From an uncultured Eubacteriales bacterium (GTDB lineage: Bacteria > Bacillota > Clostridia > Oscillospirales > Butyricicoccaceae), in the NCBI GenBank assembly GCA_934675045.1, contig CAKUPI010000113.1:1-6162 (forward strand): a stretch of DNA of 6,162 bases, written 5' to 3'. A program made the translations under genes and the position numbers. The notes below the pieces were generated by a model that searched no databases, was not told the origin of the DNA, and saw only the letters and a list, made by a program, of their open reading frames with translations. Position 1 is the stretch's first letter, and each line of letters begins with the position of its first letter. Shown one piece after another: positions 1 through 5,535 of the stretch.

Positions 1-157
1 GGCCAACGCCGTCATCGAGGGCCGTCAGGGCGAACAGCTTGACGTCACCGACGCCGCTGTCGCCGAAGAGAAGCCTGCCGCGGCCGCCGTCGACACCACG
101 CCCCGCGCTCCCGCAAAGCGCGAGTCCAAGGTCGCTGAAGAGATCGTGGCCGAATAA
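1..157 (+). CDS. rpsB: 30S ribosomal protein S2, C-terminal end (5' truncated by window)
   Basis: Only the last 51 codons are in the window, read from base 2 to the TAA at 155-157. The first visible residues, ANAVIEGRQGE, match the end of the conserved S2 core, where the final helix of the globular domain carries an (A)IxEGRQGE-type sequence. After that comes a low-complexity tail rich in Ala, Glu, Lys and Val, ending KVAEEIVAE. Such variable charged tails are common in S2. S2 is a component of the 30S ribosomal subunit. The identity is supported by the gene directly downstream, because rpsB-tsf is one of the most conserved bacterial gene pairs. The rest of the protein, the promoter and any autoregulatory leader lie outside the window. 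Base composition matches the neighbours. Confidence 0.93.
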   Translation, partial: ANAVIEGRQGEQLDVTDAAVAEEKPAAAAVDTTPRAPAKRESKVAEEIVAE

Positions 158-172
158 CATTACCGCACTTAC

Positions 173-201
173 GGGGTCGGGCGCTGGCCCGGCCCCTTTT
201 T
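173..201 (+). terminator. Intrinsic terminator / attenuator between rpsB and tsf
   Basis: GGGGTCGGGC (173-182) pairs with GCCCGGCCCC (187-196), giving a 10-bp GC-rich stem with one G-U pair and a GCTG loop. Five T residues follow at once (197-201). I see no promoter between this hairpin and tsf, so tsf is probably expressed by read-through. That would make the hairpin a partial terminator setting the S2:EF-Ts ratio. The structure is read directly from sequence; the read-through role is inference. Confidence 0.82.
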
Positions 202-233
202 AAAGAAAACCTATTGATTTGGAGGAAATACAA

Positions 234-1157
234 ATGGCATTCACGGCAAAAGACGTACAAAAGCTCCGCGAGCAGACCGGCGCCGGCATGATGGACTGCA
301 AGAAAGCGCTGACCGCTTCTGACGGCGACTTTGAAAAAGCCATCGAATTCCTGCGCGAAAAGGGCCTGGCCGCCGCTGCCAAAAAGGCCGGCCGCATCGC
401 CGCCGAGGGCATGGTTCTGGCCGAAGTGTGCAAGGAGTGCGGCGTCGGTGTTATGGTCGAGGTCAACAGCGAAACCGACTTTGTCGCCAAGAACGTAGAG
501 TTTCAGAAGTTTGTCGCCGACATCGCCTCTGTCATCGGCAAGGAAAACCCCGCCGATATCGAAGCGCTGTCCGCCTGCAAATATCCCGGCAGCGACCTGA
601 CCGTCGCCGATATGCAGCGTGAAAAGGTTCTCACCATCGGCGAGAACATCCAGCTGCGCCGCTTTGTCCGCTACGACGAGTCGGGCGTGAACGTGGCTTA
701 CGTCCACATGGGCGGCAAGATCGGCGTTCTGGTCAAGCTCGAGGTTTCCGACAACCTCAAGGGCAACGCCGTCATCGAGGAGCTGGGCAAGGACATCTGC
801 ATGCAGATCGCCGCTATGCGCCCGCAGTACCTGTGCCGTCACTGCGTGCCGGCCGAGGTCATCGAGAAGGAAAAGGAAATCCTGCTGGCCCAGACCATCA
901 ACGAGGGCAAGCCGGCCAACGTCGCCGAGAAGATCGTCGCCGGCCGCATCAACAAGTTCTACGAGGAGAACTGCCTGGTCGACCAGCCGTTCGTCAAGGA
1001 GAACAAGATTTCCGTTTCCAAGTACGCCGACCGCGTCGCGTCCGAGCAGGGCGGCACCGTCAAGATTGCCAAGTTCGACCGCTTTGAGCGCGGCGAGGGC
1101 ATCGAAAAGCGCGCCGACGACTTCGCGGAAGAAGTCGCCAAAATGACCGGCAAATAA
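234..1157 (+). CDS. tsf: Translation elongation factor Ts (EF-Ts)
   Basis: EF-Ts is the guanine-nucleotide exchange factor that releases GDP from EF-Tu in the cytoplasm. The 307-residue product is slightly longer than the E. coli protein (about 283). The N-terminal UBA-like domain carries the family signature LREQTGAGMMDCKKAL (residues 11-26). The second signature, NSETDFVAKN (78-87), contains the TDFVAKN loop that contacts EF-Tu. A later MRPQYL...VPAEVIEKEKEI segment (195-216) is also typical. I chose ATG 234 over the in-frame ATG at 219 because GGAGG at 221-225 lies 8 nt before it and the product then begins MAFTAKDV, like other EF-Ts proteins. The gene follows rpsB after 76 bp and is closed by a strong terminator. 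Unusual features are eight cysteines, including two CxxC pairs (C66/C69 and C201/C204); the second sits where most homologues have a non-cysteine SRDEVP-like sequence. The pyrH and frr genes, usual in Firmicutes, do not follow. Confidence 0.97.
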   Translation: MAFTAKDVQKLREQTGAGMMDCKKALTASDGDFEKAIEFLREKGLAAAAKKAGRIAAEGMVLAEVCKECGVGVMVEVNSETDFVAKNVEFQKFVADIASVIGKENPADIEALSACKYPGSDLTVADMQREKVLTIGENIQLRRFVRYDESGVNVAYVHMGGKIGVLVKLEVSDNLKGNAVIEELGKDICMQIAAMRPQYLCRHCVPAEVIEKEKEILLAQTINEGKPANVAEKIVAGRINKFYEENCLVDQPFVKENKISVSKYADRVASEQGGTVKIAKFDRFERGEGIEKRADDFAEEVAKMTGK

Positions 1158-1174
1158 GCCTTTTGGCTTCGCAG

Positions 1175-1209
1175 ACCCGGAGCAGCACAGCGCTGCTTCG
1201 GGTTTTTTT
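1175..1209 (+). terminator. Strong intrinsic terminator after tsf
   Basis: ACCCGGAGCAGC (1175-1186) pairs with GCTGCTTCGGGT (1192-1203) in a 12-bp stem with a single G-U pair and an ACAGC loop. Seven T residues follow (1203-1209). It starts 18 bp after the tsf stop and separates the rpsB-tsf unit from the next promoter. Confidence 0.95.
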
Positions 1210-1240
1210 CTGTTCGGCGGAAAGAAGCTGCCGCTTTGCC

Positions 1241-1270
1241 TTGAAAAAAAGCCGGGGGATGTGGTATAAT
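1241..1270 (+). promoter_or_regulatory. Sigma-A-type promoter with extended -10 for the DUF3842 / abgB-like unit
   Basis: A -35 box TTGAAA (1241-1246) and a perfect -10 box TATAAT (1265-1270) are separated by 18 bp. TGG immediately before the -10 gives an extended -10 (TGnTATAAT). The start of transcription is expected near A1277, which leaves a leader of about 58 nt before the ATG at 1335. It lies just downstream of the tsf terminator, as expected for a new transcription unit. Confidence 0.88.
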
Positions 1271-1277
1271 GCCGGTA

Positions 1278-1316
1278 TCATCAACGATGAAAAGGCCGCC
1301 GACCGGCGGTTTTTTT
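1278..1316 (+). promoter_or_regulatory. Short leader: 5' hairpin followed by a terminator-like hairpin (possible attenuator)
   Basis: Two stems lie back to back. TCATC (1278-1282) pairs with GATGA (1286-1290) around an AAC loop, close to the predicted RNA 5' end. Then CCGCC (1296-1300) pairs with GGCGG (1305-1309) around GACC. This second stem can be extended by two G-U pairs and flanking A-U pairs, and it is followed by T1310-T1316. It has the A-tract/stem/T-tract form of an intrinsic terminator, placed within about 40 nt of the predicted start site and before the RBS. Premature termination that controls the downstream genes is an inference. No known riboswitch fold is recognisable, and the leader is too short for a typical ligand-binding aptamer. 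Confidence 0.6.
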
Positions 1317-1334
1317 CAAAAGCAGAGGGATGTT

Positions 1335-1748
1335 ATGAAACTGGTCGTCATAGACGGACAGGGCGGCGGCGTGGGCAAAGGCATCATCGAAAGCGTGCGC
1401 CGAGAGCTGCCCGGAATTGAAATTGTCGCCGTCGGCACCAACGCGATGGCGACGGCCGCCATGCTGCGCGCGGGAGCCGACGCCGGTGCGACGGGGGAAA
1501 ACGCCGCCCTTTACAACTGCGGCCGGTGCGACGTAATCGCCGGGGCCATGGGAATCGCCTTCGCCAATTCCATGCACGGCGAAATCAGCCCCGCCGTCGC
1601 GCAGGCCGTGTCGATGAGCGGCGCGCGCAAGCTGCTCGTCCCCATGTCGCAGTGCAACGCGCAGACGCTCGGGGTGCAGGAAAAGCCGCTGTCCGCGTAT
1701 TTTGCCGATCTGGTCGCCGCTTTGCGTCAAATGCTGTCCGAAGCATAA
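1335..1748 (+). CDS. DUF3842 family protein (function unknown)
   Basis: This is a 137-residue cytoplasmic protein with no signal peptide or membrane segment. I recognise it from its pattern as a DUF3842-type protein, a small family found mainly in Clostridia with no known function. The N-terminus is a beta strand followed by a glycine-rich turn, VVIDGQGGGVGKGI (residues 4-17). It recalls nucleotide-binding P-loops or Rossmann turns but is not a clean Walker A. Other conserved-looking blocks are GTNAMATAAMLRAGA (34-48), GATGENA (51-57), a CGRC pair (62-65), NSMHGEISP (78-86) and CNAQTLGV (107-114). I chose ATG 1335 because a purine-rich site (GAGGG, 1325-1329) precedes it and the product then begins with the conserved MKLVVIDGQGGG. 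A longer in-frame start at 1269 would overlap the promoter and leader. The gene is first in its unit, 24 bp ahead of the AbgB-like gene. The family call is from memory; no biochemical role can be read from the sequence. Confidence 0.85.
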   Translation: MKLVVIDGQGGGVGKGIIESVRRELPGIEIVAVGTNAMATAAMLRAGADAGATGENAALYNCGRCDVIAGAMGIAFANSMHGEISPAVAQAVSMSGARKLLVPMSQCNAQTLGVQEKPLSAYFADLVAALRQMLSEA

Positions 1749-1772
1749 AAAATAAAAGCGAGGGGGATTTTA

Positions 1773-3194
1773 ATGAACAAAAAAGAATGGGCCGAAGCGC
1801 TGGGCGCACAAAACGAAAAGACGATTCTGGACGTCAGCGCCCGCACGTGGGAGTATGCCGAGCCCGGCATGAAGGAGTACAAATCGGCCGAATACTACAC
1901 CAAAGTGCTGCGCGAGTGCGGCTTTGATGTAGAAGAGGGGGTGTCGGGCATACCGACCGCCTTTATCGGTACATGGGGAGAGGGCAAGCCGGTGTTCGGC
2001 TTTTTGGGCGAGTACGACGCGCTGCCCGGCCTGTCGCAGAAAGCGGCCTGCCCCGAGCATCAGGAGCTTGCCCCCGGCGCTTACGGCCAGGGCTGCGGCC
2101 ACAACAATCTGGGCGCCGGCGCGCTGGGCGCCGCTCTCATCCTGCGCGACTACCTCAAGGAAACCGGCAAAAGCGGAACGGTGCGCTTTTACGGCTGCCC
2201 GGGCGAGGAGTACGGCAGCGGCAAGGTCTTTATGGCGCGCGACGGCCGGTTTGACGACCTGGACGCCTGCCTGACCTGGCATCCGAGCGATCTCAACCAG
2301 GTCGTCGGCACGGGGAGCCTGGCCAACATCAGCGCCTTTTTTATCTTCCGCGGCCGCACGGCGCACGCCGCCGCCACCCCGCACCTTGGGCGCAGCGCGC
2401 TGGACGCCTGCGAGCTGATGAGCGTCGGCGTCAACTACATGCGCGAGCACATGCCGAGCGATGCGCGTATTCACTACGCCTATAAAAACGCCGGCGGCAT
2501 CGCGCCCAACGTGGTGCAGGATTACGCCTGCGTGCATTACTTTGTGCGCGCCTCCAAAATCCACGACGCGCAGGCGCTGTACGAGCGGGTCAAAAAGGTG
2601 GCGCAGGGCGCGGCTTTGATGACCGAAACCGATCTGGAGGTGCAGCTGCACGAAGCGCTGTGCGATTACCTGCCCAACCGCACGCTGGACGCCGTGGCGC
2701 AGCGCGCCATGGAGGAAATCGGCGCGCCCGCCTTTGACGATGCCGATCGCGAGCTGGCCGCTCGCTTCCGCGCGACCTGCTCGCCGGAGGATATTGCGAG
2801 CGTCGGCAAATCGATTGCCGAAATGGGCGGCGACCCGGCCCTGATTCCGGAAGATGCGATTCTGCACACCGACATTCTGCCCTATCTGCCGCTGGAAAAA
2901 TGCATGGGCGGCTCGACCGACGTGGGAGACGCCAGCTACTGCGCGCCGACCACTCAGCTGAACGTCGCCACCTGCGCGCTCGGAACGCCGGGGCATTCCT
3001 GGCAGCTGACGGCGCAGTCCGGCTCGAGTCTGGCCGACAAGGGGACCATGATGGCCGCCAAGGCGATGGCCCTGACCGCCCTTGAGCTGCTGGACAGCCC
3101 CGAAACGCTGGCCGAAGCACGCCGCGAGCTGAATCGGAAAACGGGCGGCGTCTACCACTGCCCCATTCCGCCCGAAATCGGCCCCTCGCTGTAA
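1773..3194 (+). CDS. AbgB-like M20 family metallopeptidase (aminobenzoyl-glutamate / amidohydrolase type)
   Basis: This 473-residue cytoplasmic protein is close in length and segment order to E. coli AbgB (about 481 aa), the B subunit of p-aminobenzoyl-glutamate hydrolase. That enzyme cleaves the folate breakdown product p-aminobenzoyl-glutamate. Matching segments include FLGEYDALPGLSQ (77-89), GQGCGHNNLG (105-114), VRFYGCPGEEYGSGK (137-151), LTWHP (167-171), AHAAATPHLGRSALDA (197-212), GGIAPNVVQ (241-249), STDVGD (381-386), GTPGHSWQL (404-412) and a C-terminal YHCPIPPEIGPS. The expected M20 metal ligands and catalytic base are present as C108, H110, E145/E146, H170 and H408. The lid/dimerisation domain lies roughly between residues 185 and 300. 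The start is ATG 1773, with AGGGGG at 1761-1766 giving a 6-nt spacing. No abgA partner or abgT transporter is in the window, so the substrate is uncertain. It could be another N-acyl amino acid or dipeptide amide. The family is secure; the exact reaction is inferred. Confidence 0.93.
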   Translation: MNKKEWAEALGAQNEKTILDVSARTWEYAEPGMKEYKSAEYYTKVLRECGFDVEEGVSGIPTAFIGTWGEGKPVFGFLGEYDALPGLSQKAACPEHQELAPGAYGQGCGHNNLGAGALGAALILRDYLKETGKSGTVRFYGCPGEEYGSGKVFMARDGRFDDLDACLTWHPSDLNQVVGTGSLANISAFFIFRGRTAHAAATPHLGRSALDACELMSVGVNYMREHMPSDARIHYAYKNAGGIAPNVVQDYACVHYFVRASKIHDAQALYERVKKVAQGAALMTETDLEVQLHEALCDYLPNRTLDAVAQRAMEEIGAPAFDDADRELAARFRATCSPEDIASVGKSIAEMGGDPALIPEDAILHTDILPYLPLEKCMGGSTDVGDASYCAPTTQLNVATCALGTPGHSWQLTAQSGSSLADKGTMMAAKAMALTALELLDSPETLAEARRELNRKTGGVYHCPIPPEIGPSL

Positions 3195-3219
3195 GAAAAG
3201 ACTGCCTAAGCGACGGCGC

Positions 3220-3239
3220 TTTGCCGCCGGAGCGGCAAA
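3220..3239 (+). other. 8-bp perfect hairpin after the abgB-like gene
   Basis: TTTGCCGC (3220-3227) pairs perfectly with GCGGCAAA (3232-3239) around a CGGA loop, 25 bp after the stop codon. No T-tract follows on either strand, so it is not a standard intrinsic terminator. It is the first of several stems in the non-coding stretch 3195-3489. Confidence 0.6.
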
Positions 3240-3263
3240 AAGAGGATAAACCTGTGCGTTTTC

Positions 3264-3295
3264 GGAAACGGCGTGGCGAAAGTCACGCCGTTTCC
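3264..3295 (+). other. 14-bp hairpin with GAAA tetraloop in the intergenic region
   Basis: GGAAACGGCGTG (3264-3275) is perfectly complementary to CACGCCGTTTCC (3284-3295). A G-U pair (3276/3283) and a C-G pair (3277/3282) extend it and leave a GAAA loop (3278-3281). GAAA is a GNRA tetraloop when read on the + strand; the other strand would give TTTC. This suggests selection for an RNA structure transcribed rightward. No T-tract follows. It could be part of a structured RNA, a stabilising 3' UTR stem or a REP-like repeat unit. Confidence 0.65.
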
Positions 3296-3297
3296 CG

Positions 3298-3357
3298 TCC
3301 CTGCGCCCTTTCGGCGGCCGGAAAAACCGGCAGCGCCATGGGCCGCGGCGGCAGGGG
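3298..3357 (+). other. Two-tier stem in the intergenic region
   Basis: An outer stem pairs CCCTGC (3299-3304) with GCAGGG (3351-3356) and continues as GCC (3305-3307) with GGC (3347-3349) past one bulged G. It encloses an inner hairpin: GGCG (3313-3316) with CGCC (3334-3337), a 2-nt AG bulge, then GCCGG (3317-3321) with CCGGC (3327-3331) around an A5 loop. GC-rich DNA forms some stems by chance, so I hold this less firmly than the 3264-3295 hairpin. I find no convincing gene between 3195 and 3489. Confidence 0.4.
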
Positions 3358-3388
3358 AGAAGGGAGCGCAGCTTGCGGTTTTTGCCCC

Positions 3389-3417
3389 AAAGCCGGGCAG
3401 GTTTACCGCGGCTTTTT
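3389..3417 (+). terminator. Intrinsic terminator between the abgB-like gene and recJ
   Basis: AAAGCCG (3389-3395) pairs with CGGCTTT (3409-3415) around a 13-nt loop that can add two more G-C pairs. The run T3413-T3417 ends the structure. It lies just upstream of the recJ promoter and is the most likely end of the DUF3842/abgB-like transcript and of any RNA from the hairpin-rich region. The large loop makes it weaker than the tsf terminator. Confidence 0.6.
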
Positions 3418-3429
3418 GCAGGCAGTACC

Positions 3430-3458
3430 TTGTATAATGTGTCTCAATTTGTTATAAT
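3430..3458 (+). promoter_or_regulatory. Sigma-A-type promoter with extended -10 for recJ-rel
   Basis: TATAAT at 3453-3458 is preceded by TGT, making an extended -10. TTGTAT (3430-3435) sits 17 bp upstream as a weak -35. The expected start near 3465 gives a leader of only about 25 nt. A second perfect TATAAT lies at 3433-3438, overlapping the -35, but I see no good -35 for it. The AT-rich patch 3430-3475 stands out sharply from the GC-rich surroundings. Confidence 0.75.
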
Positions 3459-3479
3459 ATTTTTAATAAAAATAACAAT

Positions 3480-3483
3480 GGAG
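3480..3483 (+). promoter_or_regulatory. Ribosome binding site that decides the recJ start
   Basis: GGAG lies 6 nt before ATG 3490. Another in-frame ATG at 3478-3480 overlaps this site and has no Shine-Dalgarno sequence of its own (only AT-rich sequence precedes it), so 3490 is the better start. Confidence 0.7.
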
Positions 3484-3489
3484 ACTGCA

Positions 3490-5508
3490 ATGAAAAAGAA
3501 AAAGTGGATAATTGCCGCAGATGACCCGCAGCGCTCCGCAGCGCTGCGGCGGGAGCTTTTGCTGCCGCGGCTTACGGCGCGCGTTCTGGCGGCGCGCGGA
3601 GTGGAAACCGCGGAGCAGGCGCAGGCTTTTCTCGACAGCTCGTGCGGGCGGATTCACGACCCGTTTTTGCTGGCCGACATGCGCAAGGCGGTGGAGGAAA
3701 TCGAAAAAGCCATTGCGGCGAAAGAGAAAATCGCCGTTTACGGCGACTACGACGTCGACGGAGTGACGGCCACCTGCATCCTGATTCGCTATCTGCGCTC
3801 GCGCGGGGCCGACTGCACCTATTACATCCCCGATCGGCTGGGCGAGGGCTACGGCCTGAACACGGCGGCCATCCGCCAGCTGTACGGCGAGGGCTGCCGC
3901 CTGCTCATCACCGTCGACTCGGGGATTACCGCGGTAGAGGAGGCGCAGGCTTATGCCGTCGTCAACCCGCGCCGCCCCGACTGCCCTTATCCCTTCCGCG
4001 AGCTGGCCGGCGTCGGCGTGGCCTTCAAGCTCATCTGCGCGCTGGAATCGGCGCAGCCGGTGGAAAAGCTGATTGCGCAGTACGGGGACATTGTCGCCGT
4101 CGGCACCATTGCCGACGTCATGCCGATTGTGGAAGAAAACCGGGCCATTGTCGCGCAGGGGCTGAACCTTCTGGCGCGCACCCAAAACCCGGGGCTGCGG
4201 GCGCTTTTGAGCACATTGGGGCTGAATGACAAGCCGGTGACCTCAAACTCGGTCAGCTTTGTCATGGCGCCGCGCATCAACGCCGCCGGGCGCATGGGCG
4301 GGGCAAGCCTGGCCGCCCGCATGTTCTTAACCGATTCCCTTGACGAGGCGGAGGAGCTGGCGCAGACGCTCTGCGACCTCAACCGCGCCCGGCAGGAAGA
4401 GGAAAACCGGATTTATCAGGAAATCGTCGCCTGGCTTGAGCAGGATCCGCGCCGCCACCAGAAAAAGGCGCTGGTGCTGTGGGGCGACGGCTGGCACAAC
4501 GGCGTCATCGGAATTGTCGCCTCCCGGCTGGCCGATCGCTATGGCGTGCCCTGCGTGCTGATCTCCATGACCGGGGACAGCGGAAAGGGGTCTGGGCGCA
4601 GCATTAAAGGCTTTAACCTTTACAGCGCGCTGGAGCAGAACGCCGCGCTTTTGGAGAAATACGGCGGGCACGAGCTGGCCGTCGGGCTGTCCATCCACCG
4701 CGATCAGCTGGAGCCGTTCCGCGCCTCGATCGAGGAGCTGGCGGAAACCATGGGGGCGGGCGAGGAGGTCGTGCCCAGCGTGGCCGTCGATTGCAGCGTC
4801 GGGCCCGAGGAGCTTTCGCGCGACGAGGTGATCGGCCTGTCGGTGCTGGAGCCTTTCGGAATGGGAAACCCGCAGCCCTGCTTTGCCATGCAGAATGTCG
4901 TCATTGAAGAGCTGACGCCCATCAGCCGCGACCGGCATGTGAAAATGCTGCTGTCCAAGGGCGGAAAGAGCTTTTACGCCTTTGCCTTCGGCATGGGGGC
5001 GCGCACCTGCGCCTTTGTGCGGGGCGATTTGCTCGACATCGCCTTTTCGGCGGAAATCAACCGCTACAAAAACCGTGAAAGCGTGCAGCTGGTGCTCAAG
5101 GATGTGCGCTGGGCCGAGCAGGAGCAGCGTCAGGACGGCGAACTGGCCGGCTGTTACCGCCATTTCCGTGCCGGCGACAGGCTTTCGTGCCGGCAGGCGG
5201 AAATGCTCAGCCCCACGCGCGAGGATCTGGTGGCCGTTTTCCGGCATGTGCGGGCCAACGCCGAGGGCGGCATGCTGTGTGCTCCGGCCCAGACGCTGTA
5301 CCGCAAGGTCCGGTACGAGGCGCGCTCCGGCATGAACCTCGGGCGCCTGCTCGTCTGCCTTGACGTGTTTGCCGAGTTTTCCATTGTGGAATACGACAGG
5401 GCCGGCGACGAGCTGGCCGTGCGGGTGCTGCCCAAGCAGGGAAAGGTCGATATCAACGGGTCTGAAATCTTGCGCCGCCTGAGTGAGATGCGGCGCGCCG
5501 GTGAGTAA
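3490..5508 (+). CDS. recJ: Single-stranded-DNA-specific exonuclease RecJ, lacking the DHH motif
   Basis: RecJ is a metal-dependent 5'-3' single-strand DNA exonuclease of the DHH superfamily that acts in recombination and repair. The 672-residue product has motif I GDYDVDG (85-91), RLGEGYGLN (116-124), TVDSG (141-145), GVGVAFKL (174-181), GTIADVMP (205-212) and PRINAAGRMGG (261-271). The DHHA1 domain carries GRSIKGFNLYSAL (369-381) and YGGHELAVGLSI (391-402). An OB-like domain follows with LEPFGMGNPQP (453-463), then a C-terminal extension of about 120 residues typical of Firmicutes RecJ. The striking feature is at E150-Y155. After TVDSGITAVEEA the protein passes directly to AYAVVNPRRPDCPYPF. 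The intervening segment of about 25 residues, which in RecJ proteins ends in the (V/I)TDHH motif, is missing in frame. The DHH histidines are metal ligands, so nuclease activity is doubtful. Transcription probably starts at the promoter near 3430-3458, and rel follows after 27 bp without a terminator. Confidence 0.95.
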   Translation: MKKKKWIIAADDPQRSAALRRELLLPRLTARVLAARGVETAEQAQAFLDSSCGRIHDPFLLADMRKAVEEIEKAIAAKEKIAVYGDYDVDGVTATCILIRYLRSRGADCTYYIPDRLGEGYGLNTAAIRQLYGEGCRLLITVDSGITAVEEAQAYAVVNPRRPDCPYPFRELAGVGVAFKLICALESAQPVEKLIAQYGDIVAVGTIADVMPIVEENRAIVAQGLNLLARTQNPGLRALLSTLGLNDKPVTSNSVSFVMAPRINAAGRMGGASLAARMFLTDSLDEAEELAQTLCDLNRARQEEENRIYQEIVAWLEQDPRRHQKKALVLWGDGWHNGVIGIVASRLADRYGVPCVLISMTGDSGKGSGRSIKGFNLYSALEQNAALLEKYGGHELAVGLSIHRDQLEPFRASIEELAETMGAGEEVVPSVAVDCSVGPEELSRDEVIGLSVLEPFGMGNPQPCFAMQNVVIEELTPISRDRHVKMLLSKGGKSFYAFAFGMGARTCAFVRGDLLDIAFSAEINRYKNRESVQLVLKDVRWAEQEQRQDGELAGCYRHFRAGDRLSCRQAEMLSPTREDLVAVFRHVRANAEGGMLCAPAQTLYRKVRYEARSGMNLGRLLVCLDVFAEFSIVEYDRAGDELAVRVLPKQGKVDINGSEILRRLSEMRRAGE

Positions 5509-5535
5509 TTTTTGACGGACAGAGGACGGGGTTTC

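Noticed and set aside
4..780. 17-bp direct repeat CAACGCCGTCATCGAGG at 4-20 and 764-780
   Set aside because: Both copies encode the same short peptide (NAVIE) within rpsB and tsf. Shared preferred codons explain the match better than a functional repeat.
45..842. Open frame of 265 codons on the - strand opposite rpsB/tsf
   Set aside because: It is antisense to tsf, low in recognisable content and crosses the rpsB-tsf terminator.
1770..3158. Open frame of 462 codons on the - strand opposite the AbgB-like gene
   Set aside because: It covers almost exactly the coding extent of the M20 gene, shows no recognisable domain and is explained by GC-rich codon use on the + strand.
3433..3438. Upstream TATAAT as the main recJ promoter
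   Set aside because: No reasonable -35 lies 16-18 bp upstream and it has no TGn extension. The TATAAT at 3453-3458 has both an extended -10 and a partial -35, so I prefer it.
3221..3457. Possible small + strand gene of 78 codons in the abgB-recJ gap
   Set aside because: It would need a TTG start with no Shine-Dalgarno site, runs through the hairpins, terminator and recJ promoter, and has a composition unlike a real protein.
5472..5513. Stem GCGCCGC/GCGGCGC near the end of recJ, followed later by a T-run
   Set aside because: The loop is 11 nt and the T-run (5509-5513) begins 12 nt after the stem, so it does not form an intrinsic terminator. recJ and rel are probably co-transcribed.
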